22,661 nucleotides of DNA from JADDRA01 sp038233555 (GTDB lineage: Bacteria > Actinomycetota > Acidimicrobiia > Acidimicrobiales > CADCSY01): positions 1-22,661 of the forward strand of contig JBBSLT010000020.1 in assembly GCA_038233555.1 (NCBI GenBank), in the 5' to 3' direction. Within the stretch, counting starts at the first letter, position 1. The number at the start of each line of letters is the position of its first letter. Positions 16,323 through 22,661 of the stretch are shown one piece after another. Position numbers and translations under genes: made by a program. The notes under the pieces are model-generated. The model searched no databases, was not told the origin of the DNA, and saw only the letters and a list, made by a program, of their open reading frames with translations.

Positions 16323-16903
16323 ATTCGAACACGTCGAGCAGCTGGCCGGTGCCCACGTCGACCACGGCGGTGACGAAGCGCCGACGGCGCCGACGCTGAG
16401 CCGGCTGCATGACCGTCTCGTCGAAGCCGACCATGGTCACCGGCCCCACCCGATCGGCGTCGTCTACCCGGGCCCGGCCGATGCGCTCCACCGCTGACCA
16501 CACCGTGGACCACGACACCCCGAAGCCTCGGGCGATCGAGCTCGGAGTGCCTTCGAGGGCAGCCACTCGGTCGGTGGCCCACTCGCCGGCTCGGGCGGTG
16601 AGAACCCGGCGCGGCTCAGCGAGGGGCGTCTGCTCGGTCCAGGTGCGCACCTCGCAGTCGTCGTCGCGACACTCCCAGATCCGCTTGCGCCAGCGCAGGC
16701 GCACCGCCCGGTCGCCGCTCGGCGCGTCGCGCAGCGTGACCCCACCGGCGGTCCTTCGCCGTCGCTTGGACCCCACAGCCCGAACAGCCCACGACCGTCG
16801 CCGTCGTCTGCACGGCCACCACCAGCTCGACCCCGTCGTCGACGACGTCGAGCACCTCGTACCCTGACGCGCCGAACCACAGCGCAGCGCTACCTTCGAC
16901 CAC
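16323..16903 (-). pseudogene. ISL3-family transposase remnant (frameshifted, C-terminally truncated)
   Basis: Reading from 16903 (GTG), the N-terminal zinc-ribbon part of an ISL3 transposase is visible (FGASGYEVLDVVDDG, VVGCSGCGVQATAKDRRW). The frame then breaks at the run CCCC at 16740-16743, where one extra base turns RRW-VTLRDAPSGDR out of frame. The following frame restores VTLRDAPSGDRAVRLRW, IARGFGVSWSTVWSAVERIG and GPVTMVGFDETVMQ, the first DDE Asp region. Homology stops after LLDVFE near 16323; the second and third catalytic regions are missing. TACCTTCGAC is repeated directly at 16891-16900 and 16922-16931, near the lost right end. It cannot encode an active enzyme. Confidence 0.75.
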
Positions 16904-16984
16904 GGGGCCTCCCGTCTCTCGTACCTTCGACAGTCACGAGATTCGGCGAGGCCCCCGCCTCAGTGGTGGATACTCACCAGCCGG

Positions 16985-17179
16985 TCATCCCAGGTTCGAC
17001 GCGATGGGCCCGAAAACGAGCACATCTGCGCTGGTGTTGAGGGCGAGCGCGAGGCGGCGGATGACGTCGAGGGTGGGCTGGCTGGTGCCGGCTTCATAGC
17101 GGCGAAGCTGTGAGACGTGGACACCGATCAGCTCGGCGAGTGCCGGCTGGTGCAGACAGTTCGATCGACGCAGCGACAA
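16985..17179 (-). pseudogene. XRE-family HTH regulator fragment
   Basis: The open frame of 64 codons (TTG start) contains most of a Cro/CI-type helix-turn-helix: PALAELIGVHVSQLRRYEAG, then TSQPTLDVIRRLALALNTSADVLVF. The first helix is missing or scrambled (RSNCLHQ where a residue run like GLTQ is expected), an in-frame stop lies just upstream, and the usual C-terminal tail is replaced by GPIASNLG. It is therefore likely a decayed regulator, although a minimal 64-aa HTH protein cannot be excluded. It points away from tnpA and could once have controlled the transposition genes. Confidence 0.55.
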
Positions 17180-17339
17180 TCGAACAAGAGATCAGCGGAC
17201 TGACGCTGTTCGGCCACGTCCTCGTGGCCGCAAGTCCGCGCTAGCAGTAATATCGGTTGCTTCGCGTTTGAGCGGGGTCTGACCGGCTGAGGGTCCACGC
17301 GAAAGTCGGAGGTCTCGACCAGTGTCCCGGGTGTCTGCG

Positions 17340-17490
17340 TCAACTCCAACGGGACTTGGAAGTGCCGGATATGTTAGTGGTCTTGGCAATACCCCGGTTC
17401 TGGCTATGACCCCCACCGGGATCTGTGCCGCATGCTACTTGATCCCACCGCAAACTGTGCCGACTCCAACTGTTCTCGGCACTTTCCGGT
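17340..17490. other. Candidate internal resolution site of the transposon
   Basis: The non-coding region upstream of tnpA is rich in related short repeats. GTGCCGA (17457-17463) and TCGGCAC (17476-17482) form an inverted pair 12 bases apart. CTGTGCCG recurs at 17423-17430 and 17455-17462, AGTGCCG lies at 17361-17367, and ACTCCAAC is directly repeated at 17343-17350 and 17463-17470. Inverted core arms plus extra direct copies are how resolution sites of tyrosine-recombinase Tn3 elements (Tn4430 type) are built. The assignment is by position and pattern only. Confidence 0.4.
17383..17410 (+). promoter_or_regulatory. Candidate promoter of tnpA-recombinase operon
   Basis: TTGGCA (17383-17388) and TATGAC (17405-17410) are 16 bases apart and resemble sigma70-type -35 and -10 boxes. 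The leader to the tnpA start would be about 115 bases. It lies inside the candidate resolution region, so recombinase binding could repress it. Confidence 0.35.
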
Positions 17491-17529
17491 AGCCTCTGCC
17501 TTCCCGGCCGAAACAGCGTAGGAGGGGGC

Positions 17530-20457
17530 ATGCGACGGGAGTGGTCGGCGGAGGAGCTGATCGCCTGCTGGACCCTCGTCGACGAGGACTGGGTGCTCTT
17601 GGCCAACAAGGCCGGGGCCACGAGGCTGGGCTTCGGCGTGCTCCTGAAATTCTTCGAGCTCGAGGCCCGTTTCCCGCGCCACGCCAGCGAGGTGCCTCGC
17701 CCCGCCGTCGACTACATGGCCAATCAGGTCAAGGTGCCGGCCGAGCAGTTCACCGGCTACGACTGGTCAGGCCGAGCGATCAAGTACCACCGGGCCCAGA
17801 TCCGTAAGGCCCTCGGGTTCCGGGAAGCCACCGTCGGCGACGAGGACAAGCTCGCCGGCTGGCTGACCGAGCAGGTCTGCCCGGTGGAGCTGTCCGAGGA
17901 CCGGCTGCGGGAGGCACTGGTGGCCCGCTGCCGGGCCGAGCACATCGAGCCTCCCGCCCCGAGCCGGATCGAGCGCGTCGTGGGCACGGCCCGGGCCGCC
18001 TTCGACCACCGCTTCACCACGGAGGTCGCCTCCCGGCTGAGCGGGACGGTCACAGCCGGGCTCGAAGCGTTCGTCGCCGAGGCCGACGACTCCGGGTTCC
18101 TGGCCGAGCTCAAGGCCGATCCGGCCAAGCCCGGGATCGAGACACTGCTGGTCGAGATCGGGAAACTGGCCCGGGTGAAGGCGGTTGGGCTTCCCGCCGA
18201 GCTGTTCACGGGGTTCTCGGAGAAGCTGGTCGACGCGTGGCGGGCCCGGGCGGCGCGTCTGTACCCCTCCGACCTGCGGGCCTCGCCGGCGCCGGTGCGC
18301 CTGACCCTGCTGGCGGCGTTGTGCTGGGCCAGGCAGACCGAGATCGTCGACGGCCTGGTCGACCTGCTCATCATCCTGGTCCACAAGGTCGACGCCACCG
18401 CCGAACGCAAGGTCGGTGGCGAGCTGCTCGAGAACCTCCGCAGGGTCCGGGGCAAGGAGGGCATCCTGTTCGCGGTGGCCGAGGCCGCCCTCGACCATCC
18501 CGACGACACGGTTCGGGCTGCCCTGTACCCGGTGGTGAGCGAGGCCACCCTGAAGGACCTGGTGGCCGAGGCTCGGGCCAACGACACCGTGTTCCGCCAG
18601 CGGGTGCGCACGGTGCTGCGCTCGTCCTACTCCGCCCACTACCGGCGCATGCTGCCCAAGCTGCTCGCCGCGCTGGACTTCCGGTGCAACAACACCGCCT
18701 ATCGCCCGGTGATGGACGCCCTCGTCCTCCTCCGCCACTACGCGAAGCGCCCGAGCCGGGAGCGCTTCTACGCTGAGGGCGAGAAGGTGCCCCTCGAGGG
18801 CGTCGTGCCCAGGGAATGGCGCGACGCGGTGGTCGACGAGGCGGGGCAGGTGGAGCGGATCCCCTACGAGTTGTGCGTCCTGCGGTCGCTGCGGGAGGCG
18901 ATCCGGCGCCGGGAGGTCTACGTGGCCGGGGCCAACCGCTGGCGCAACCCGGAGGACGACCTGCCTGCGGACTTCGAGGCCAACCGGGACGTGCACTACG
19001 CCGCCATCCGCCAGCCCCTGGACCCCACGGCGTTCGGCGACGACTTGCGCTCACGGATGCGGGACGCTCTCACCCGCCTGGACGAGGGCATCGGAGCCGG
19101 CACCACCGGCGGGGTGAGGATCACGACCCGGCGGGGTGAGCCCTGGATCAGCGTCCCGTCGCTGAAGAAGCTGCCGGAGCCGGCCAACCTGGTCGCGCTG
19201 AAGGGCGAGGTCCAGCGGCGGTGGGGCGTTCTCGATCTTCTCGACGTCCTCAAGGAGGCCGACTTCGACGCCGGGTTCACGGAGGAGTTCACCTCGGTCG
19301 CCTCCCGGGAGGTGACCGATCGGGCGGTGCTGCGCCGCCGTCTGCTGCTCGTGCTGTTTGGGCTGGGCACGAACGTGGGCATCCGCCATGTCGTCGGCGG
19401 CGAGTCCGAGGCCATGCTGCGCCGGGTGCGGCGGCTGTTCGTCAATCGGGACAACCTGCGCCGGGCCATCACCAGGCTGGTCAACGCCACCTTCGCGGTG
19501 CGCGACGTGGGGTGGTGGGGCGAGGGCACCGCCTGTGCGTCGGACTCGAAGAAGTTCGGGTCGTGGTCGTCGAACTTTATGACCGAGTACCACGTCCGGT
19601 ATGGGGGCGCCGGGGTCATGATCTATTGGCACGTGGAGCGGCGCTCGCTGTGCATCTACAGCCAGCTGAAGAGCTGCTCGGCCTCGGAGGTGGCGGCCAT
19701 GCTGGAGGGGCTGCTGCGCCACTTCACCTCGGCCGAGGTGGACACCAACTACGTCGACACCCATGGCGCCTCGGTGGTCGGCTTCGCCTTCTGCCACCTG
19801 CTCGGCTTCAAGCTGATGCCCCGGCTCAAGAACATCGGCTCGGCCCGCCTCTACGGGCCGGGCGGCGAGGAGACCTGGAGCCGGATCGCCCCGGTCATCT
19901 CCGGCCGGCCCATCGACTGGGACCTGATCGCCCGCCAGTACGACCAGCTCGTCAAGTACGCAACCGCCCTTCGCCTGGGCACGGCCGAGGCCGAGCAGGT
20001 GCTTCGCCGCTTCACCCGGGGCGGCCCCAAGCACCCCACCTACGCCGCCTTGGAGGAGCTGGGCCGGGCGGTGCGCACCATCTTCCTCGGCGACTACCTG
20101 GCCTCGCCCGAGCTGCGCCAGGAGGTGCACGGCAGCCTCCAGGTGGTGGAGAACTGGAACAGCGCCAACGGCATCGTCTTCTATGGCAAGGAGGGCGACC
20201 TGGTCGGGCCGGACAAGGAGCACCAGGAGGTGTCCATGCTGGCGCTGCACCTCCTGCAGGCGGCGCTCGTCCACGTCAACACCCTGCTCGTGCAGCGGGT
20301 GCTGTCCGAACCGGCCTGGGCGCAGCGTCTCACCGACGAAGACCGCCGGGGCCTCACCGCGCTGTTCTGGTCCAACATCCGCCCCTACGGCTCGTTCGAC
20401 CTCGACATGGACCGCCGCCTCGACTTCGACCTCGCCGCCACGGGAACAGCATCGTGA
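17530..20457 (+). CDS. tnpA: Tn3-family transposase TnpA
   Basis: The 975-aa protein has the normal length and order of Tn3-family transposases. An N-terminal DUF4158-type DNA-binding region spans about 1-165 (WSAEELIACWTLVDEDW). The DDE catalytic domain covers roughly the last 400 residues. Catalytic acids are visible: Asp672 in ASDSKKFGSW, Asp743 in YVDTHGASVVGFAF and Glu874 in VVENWNSANGIVF. The ATG start at 17530 follows a strong GGAGGGGG. The enzyme cuts and joins the 39-bp ends at the borders of this element by replicative transposition, giving the 5-bp duplication. No frameshift or missing residue was seen. The stop overlaps the recombinase start. Confidence 0.95.
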   Translation: MRREWSAEELIACWTLVDEDWVLLANKAGATRLGFGVLLKFFELEARFPRHASEVPRPAVDYMANQVKVPAEQFTGYDWSGRAIKYHRAQIRKALGFREATVGDEDKLAGWLTEQVCPVELSEDRLREALVARCRAEHIEPPAPSRIERVVGTARAAFDHRFTTEVASRLSGTVTAGLEAFVAEADDSGFLAELKADPAKPGIETLLVEIGKLARVKAVGLPAELFTGFSEKLVDAWRARAARLYPSDLRASPAPVRLTLLAALCWARQTEIVDGLVDLLIILVHKVDATAERKVGGELLENLRRVRGKEGILFAVAEAALDHPDDTVRAALYPVVSEATLKDLVAEARANDTVFRQRVRTVLRSSYSAHYRRMLPKLLAALDFRCNNTAYRPVMDALVLLRHYAKRPSRERFYAEGEKVPLEGVVPREWRDAVVDEAGQVERIPYELCVLRSLREAIRRREVYVAGANRWRNPEDDLPADFEANRDVHYAAIRQPLDPTAFGDDLRSRMRDALTRLDEGIGAGTTGGVRITTRRGEPWISVPSLKKLPEPANLVALKGEVQRRWGVLDLLDVLKEADFDAGFTEEFTSVASREVTDRAVLRRRLLLVLFGLGTNVGIRHVVGGESEAMLRRVRRLFVNRDNLRRAITRLVNATFAVRDVGWWGEGTACASDSKKFGSWSSNFMTEYHVRYGGAGVMIYWHVERRSLCIYSQLKSCSASEVAAMLEGLLRHFTSAEVDTNYVDTHGASVVGFAFCHLLGFKLMPRLKNIGSARLYGPGGEETWSRIAPVISGRPIDWDLIARQYDQLVKYATALRLGTAEAEQVLRRFTRGGPKHPTYAALEELGRAVRTIFLGDYLASPELRQEVHGSLQVVENWNSANGIVFYGKEGDLVGPDKEHQEVSMLALHLLQAALVHVNTLLVQRVLSEPAWAQRLTDEDRRGLTALFWSNIRPYGSFDLDMDRRLDFDLAATGTAS

Positions 20458-21185
20458 GCGACTCGGCCGTCCCCCTTCCCCCCACGACCCGGACGCCGCC
20501 CAAGCGCAAGGCCCGTCAGCTCGCCAAACACCTCAGGGCTGAACACCCCGACTACGCGTACCTCAAGGCCGTGTTCCGGCATCTGCGCACCGAGCTGGAG
20601 GTCGAGGTCCAGCGGGAGCCCAAGCGGTTGCCCTACGTGCCCACCGAGGCCGAGATCCGCCGCTACTACGAGGAGGTGTGGACCGGCCGACGCGGCCAGG
20701 ACATCGTCCTCATCAAGACCCTGCTCTTCACCGGGGTGCGGGTCTCCGAGCTGGTGGGCATCCGACTCCTCGAGGTCGACCTGGACGCCTGCCGGATGCG
20801 CATCACCCAGGGCAAGGGGGCCAAGGACCGCAACGTGCCCTTCCCCTCCTCGTTCAAGGAAACCCTCTCGCTGCACATGGACGCCCAGCGGGCCAAGGGG
20901 GCCGAGTTCCTGTTCGAGTCGAGCTGGAAGAAGGCCTACTCGACCCGGGGGGTGCGAGCGCTCCTGGCCCGGTACGCGGCCAAGGCCGGTCTTGAGCACA
21001 ACATGCCTCCGCACCGACTGCGGCACTTCCTGTTCACCTGGCTGAAGACCCAGGGCATCGACGACGCCCTGATCCAGCCCTACTCCGGCCACGCCTCCCG
21101 GACGAGCCTTGAGATCTACTCCCGCGTCGCCCTCGCCGATGCCCAGGAAAGCTACGACAAGGTCATCGAGCGCTTCCCGGTGTGA
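20454..21185 (+). CDS. Tyrosine recombinase (TnpI-like resolvase of the transposon)
   Basis: This 243-aa recombinase starts at a GTG overlapping the tnpA stop (GTGA). The full catalytic set is present: Arg96 in TGVRVSEL, Lys121 in QGKGAKDR, His187 and Arg190 in PHRLRH, His213 in YSGHASRTSLE, and the nucleophile Tyr222 in EIYSRV. The His-to-Tyr spacing of nine equals that of XerD. The N-terminal core-binding domain is short, about 60 residues (HPDYAYLKAVFRHLR). It probably resolves cointegrates made by TnpA, replacing the serine resolvase of Tn3 itself. Its position after tnpA differs from Tn4430, where tnpI precedes tnpA. It ends 12 bp before the right inverted repeat. Confidence 0.9.
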   Translation: MSDSAVPLPPTTRTPPKRKARQLAKHLRAEHPDYAYLKAVFRHLRTELEVEVQREPKRLPYVPTEAEIRRYYEEVWTGRRGQDIVLIKTLLFTGVRVSELVGIRLLEVDLDACRMRITQGKGAKDRNVPFPSSFKETLSLHMDAQRAKGAEFLFESSWKKAYSTRGVRALLARYAAKAGLEHNMPPHRLRHFLFTWLKTQGIDDALIQPYSGHASRTSLEIYSRVALADAQESYDKVIERFPV

Positions 21186-21197
21186 TGGCCCGAGTCG

Positions 21198-21236
21198 CTA
21201 CTTTGCCCCTGGTGACACGGACCCGAGCACTGGGCC
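21198..21236 (-). repeat. Right terminal inverted repeat of the Tn3-family element
   Basis: Read inward on the minus strand it starts GGCCCAGTGCTCGGGTCC and ends GGGGCAAAGTAG, as the left end does; only base 19 differs. It lies directly between the recombinase stop and the right GAGTA duplication. Confidence 0.92.
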
Positions 21237-21241
21237 GAGTA
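21237..21241. repeat. Target site duplication GAGTA, right copy
   Basis: This is identical to 8432-8436 and directly abuts the right inverted repeat. Ten bases further on is the stop of the minus-strand permease. Confidence 0.85.
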
Positions 21242-21250
21242 GATCTGAAC

Positions 21251-22660
21251 TCAGGTGGTTCGGACGCGGGTCCGGGTGAACAGGCCGCCGCCGGCGGTGC
21301 TGAGCACGGTGACGCCTACCACCAGGGCGGCGATGAGGAGCCAGGGGACGACGACCGGCTGGGCCGCCACGATGAAGTCGCCGGCAGGCCCGAGCACCGA
21401 CGACGACCGCGACTGGCGCAGCGTGACGGCCGGGATCAGCCCGGTGGGGATGGCCAGCAGCGCGGCCATGGCGCCCAGGAGGCCGGACTGGGCGGCGGCC
21501 AGCCGCCGGCGAGTGCCCGGGCCGGCGCCCACGGCGGCCAGGGTGGCCAGATGGGAACGCATCTCCTCCCGGCTGAGCGCCGTCACCAAGGCCACCACGA
21601 AGAGGGCGACCAGTGCCCCGGCGCCCAGCATCCCGGCGAACAGCGGTGCCAGCCCTGCTGGCGGGTAGTCCCGCTGCACGAACACCGGGACGGACGGGAC
21701 GGCCTCGAGGGCGGCGAGGTTGACCCGGCGCACGTCGACGTCGGTCACCGGGCCAGGCGCCCGCACCACCACCTGATAGGGCTGGACGTCGAATCCCAAC
21801 TCCTCGGCGGCGGCGACGGAGAGCAGGTACCGGGGGGACCCGGAGAGCAAGGGGCCCTCGACCTCCACCGCCGGCACCTGCTGTCCCGTCGGCTCTGGTC
21901 CTCCGTCGCCGTAGCGGTAGAGCATCACCGAGTCGTTCTCGACCGTCCCTCGGCCGATGCCGACCACCTTGGCGTCCTCGAAGGCGGTGCGAGCCGACGA
22001 TGCACCCAGCGCGTCGAGGGTGTCGAGATCTCCCACCGCCAGGCCACGGTCGCCGCTCACCTGGATGGTGACCTGCTCTTCGCCGTCCAACACGTAGGCG
22101 AAGGACACCGGGCCACCGACACTGCCGGGCACCGCGGCGACGGACACGTCGACCATCTCGGCCACCTCCGCCGACGTCGGGGGCCGGTCCGAGGGGATCG
22201 ACACCTGAATCTGATCGTCCCGGAGGCTGGCGGCGTAGCTCTGGGCGACCTCAGCCTCGTTGCTGCGCACCATGGTCACCCCGCCGACGGCGCCGGCCAG
22301 AGCCAGCATGGCCGCCACCGTGGCCGGCGCCGCCCGGCTGCGTGACCGGCCGGCGTCGCGAGCGGCCAGTCGCAGCGAGAGGGGCGCCACGCCGGCGAGC
22401 CGGCTGACCAGGCCGAGCAGCGGACCGGTGGCCGCCGACACGCCCACGACCACGAGAAGGATCCCCCCGATGATGGCCGCCTCCCGGCCCCCGCTTCCGC
22501 CCCACCAGCACAAGCCGATCCCCAGCCCGAGCGCCACCACCCCGCGCGTCAGCCACCAGCGGGTGCGCTCCCGCGCCGGACGGCGCCCGGCCAGCGCGGC
22601 CAGCACCGGCACGCGCGCCGCGCTGCGGGCCGGGACCATGGCGGCCACCACCGCCGCCAG
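21251..22660 (-). CDS. FtsX/MacB-type ABC transporter permease, C-terminal part
   Basis: The gene runs off the right edge; its N-terminal part is outside the window. The visible 470 residues begin with MVPARSAARVPVLAAL, the conserved end of a first FtsX domain. Two helices follow (TRGVVALGLGIGLCWW and AAIIGGILLVVVGVSAA), then a helix near ATVAAMLALAGAVGGVTMV. A periplasmic-type MacB-like region of about 170 residues comes next. The second FtsX domain has three helices (FAGMLGAGALVALFVVALVTAL, LGAMAALLAIPTGLIPAV, WLLIAALVVGVTVL) and ends RTRVRTT. It belongs to an exporter or lipoprotein-handling ABC system; substrate unknown. Its stop lies 10 bases from the transposon duplication. Confidence 0.85.
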   Translation of the reverse strand: MAAVVAAMVPARSAARVPVLAALAGRRPARERTRWWLTRGVVALGLGIGLCWWGGSGGREAAIIGGILLVVVGVSAATGPLLGLVSRLAGVAPLSLRLAARDAGRSRSRAAPATVAAMLALAGAVGGVTMVRSNEAEVAQSYAASLRDDQIQVSIPSDRPPTSAEVAEMVDVSVAAVPGSVGGPVSFAYVLDGEEQVTIQVSGDRGLAVGDLDTLDALGASSARTAFEDAKVVGIGRGTVENDSVMLYRYGDGGPEPTGQQVPAVEVEGPLLSGSPRYLLSVAAAEELGFDVQPYQVVVRAPGPVTDVDVRRVNLAALEAVPSVPVFVQRDYPPAGLAPLFAGMLGAGALVALFVVALVTALSREEMRSHLATLAAVGAGPGTRRRLAAAQSGLLGAMAALLAIPTGLIPAVTLRQSRSSSVLGPAGDFIVAAQPVVVPWLLIAALVVGVTVLSTAGGGLFTRTRVRTT

Positions 22661-22661
22661 G

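Larger units (their letters stand above)
8437..21236. mobile_element. Complete Tn3-family transposon, 12,800 bp, carrying an RHS toxin-immunity cargo
   Basis: Both ends are defined by 39-bp inverted repeats with one mismatch and are flanked by the 5-bp direct repeat GAGTA. Inside, at the right end, lie a full Tn3-type transposase and a tyrosine recombinase on one transcript. The left half is cargo: a secreted YD-repeat toxin gene and a small overlapping gene, with decayed genes (membrane-protein start, ISL3 transposase, XRE regulator) in the middle. The recombinase ends 12 bp from the right repeat and the cargo gene begins about 190 bp from the left repeat, so the element is compact. The near-perfect ends, matching duplications and intact transposition genes suggest a recent and possibly active insertion. 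The outer bases GGCCCAG differ from the GGGG start of many Tn3 elements. Confidence 0.9.

Noticed and set aside
17340..17682. Short minus-strand open frames upstream of tnpA
   Set aside because: They have no recognisable domains, overlap the tnpA control region and start, and carry no convincing ribosome binding sites.
20454..21236. Prophage or integrative element boundary because of a tyrosine integrase
   Set aside because: No phage genes, tRNA or att-like direct repeat is present. The integrase overlaps a Tn3 transposase and lies inside Tn3-type ends with a 5-bp duplication.

Overview
The window is high-GC DNA with frequent GTG starts and many stop/start overlaps (GTGA). It carries a secreted YD-repeat giant protein and a SNF2/SWIM gene pair. 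These point to an actinomycete-type bacterium, possibly Acidimicrobiia; that placement is inference from gene style only.

Left chromosomal part (1-8436). The window opens in the 3' half of a short-chain dehydrogenase. A cobalamin riboswitch (about 485-612) follows, then a hairpin (646-685) able to mask the Shine-Dalgarno of the next gene. The riboswitch heads a three-gene corrinoid ABC importer: binding lipoprotein, BtuC-type permease and BtuD-type ATPase. The lipoprotein gene carries an in-frame palindromic insert inside its signal-peptide codons; removing 93 bp restores a textbook lipoprotein signal. Next come an overlapping SNF2 helicase and SWIM zinc-finger gene. Converging on them is a minus-strand toxin-antitoxin pair: an RHH + DUF433-like antitoxin and a DUF5615 PIN-like toxin.

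Mobile part (8437-21236). This is a complete 12,800-bp Tn3-family transposon. It has 39-bp terminal inverted repeats (38/39 identical) and a 5-bp target duplication, GAGTA, on both sides. The transposition module lies at the right end: tnpA (DDE, 975 aa) and an overlapping tyrosine recombinase, preceded by a 350-bp promoter/candidate resolution region. The cargo lies at the left: a secreted 2,417-aa DNRLRE/YD-repeat (RHS) polymorphic toxin with a 200-aa variable tip, and an overlapping small double-CxxC protein that is the likely immunity factor. Between cargo and transposition module are decayed genes: a truncated membrane-protein start, an ISL3-type transposase remnant with a frameshift, and an XRE-type regulator fragment.

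Right chromosomal part (21237-22661). This is the C-terminal part of an FtsX/MacB-type ABC permease on the minus strand. Joining the two flanks across the transposon rebuilds a gap of about 77 bp between the permease stop and the toxin-antitoxin start, so the transposon split two codirectional neighbours.

The most notable points are the transposon that carries a secreted RHS toxin-immunity module, and the small in-frame palindrome in the riboswitch-controlled lipoprotein gene.
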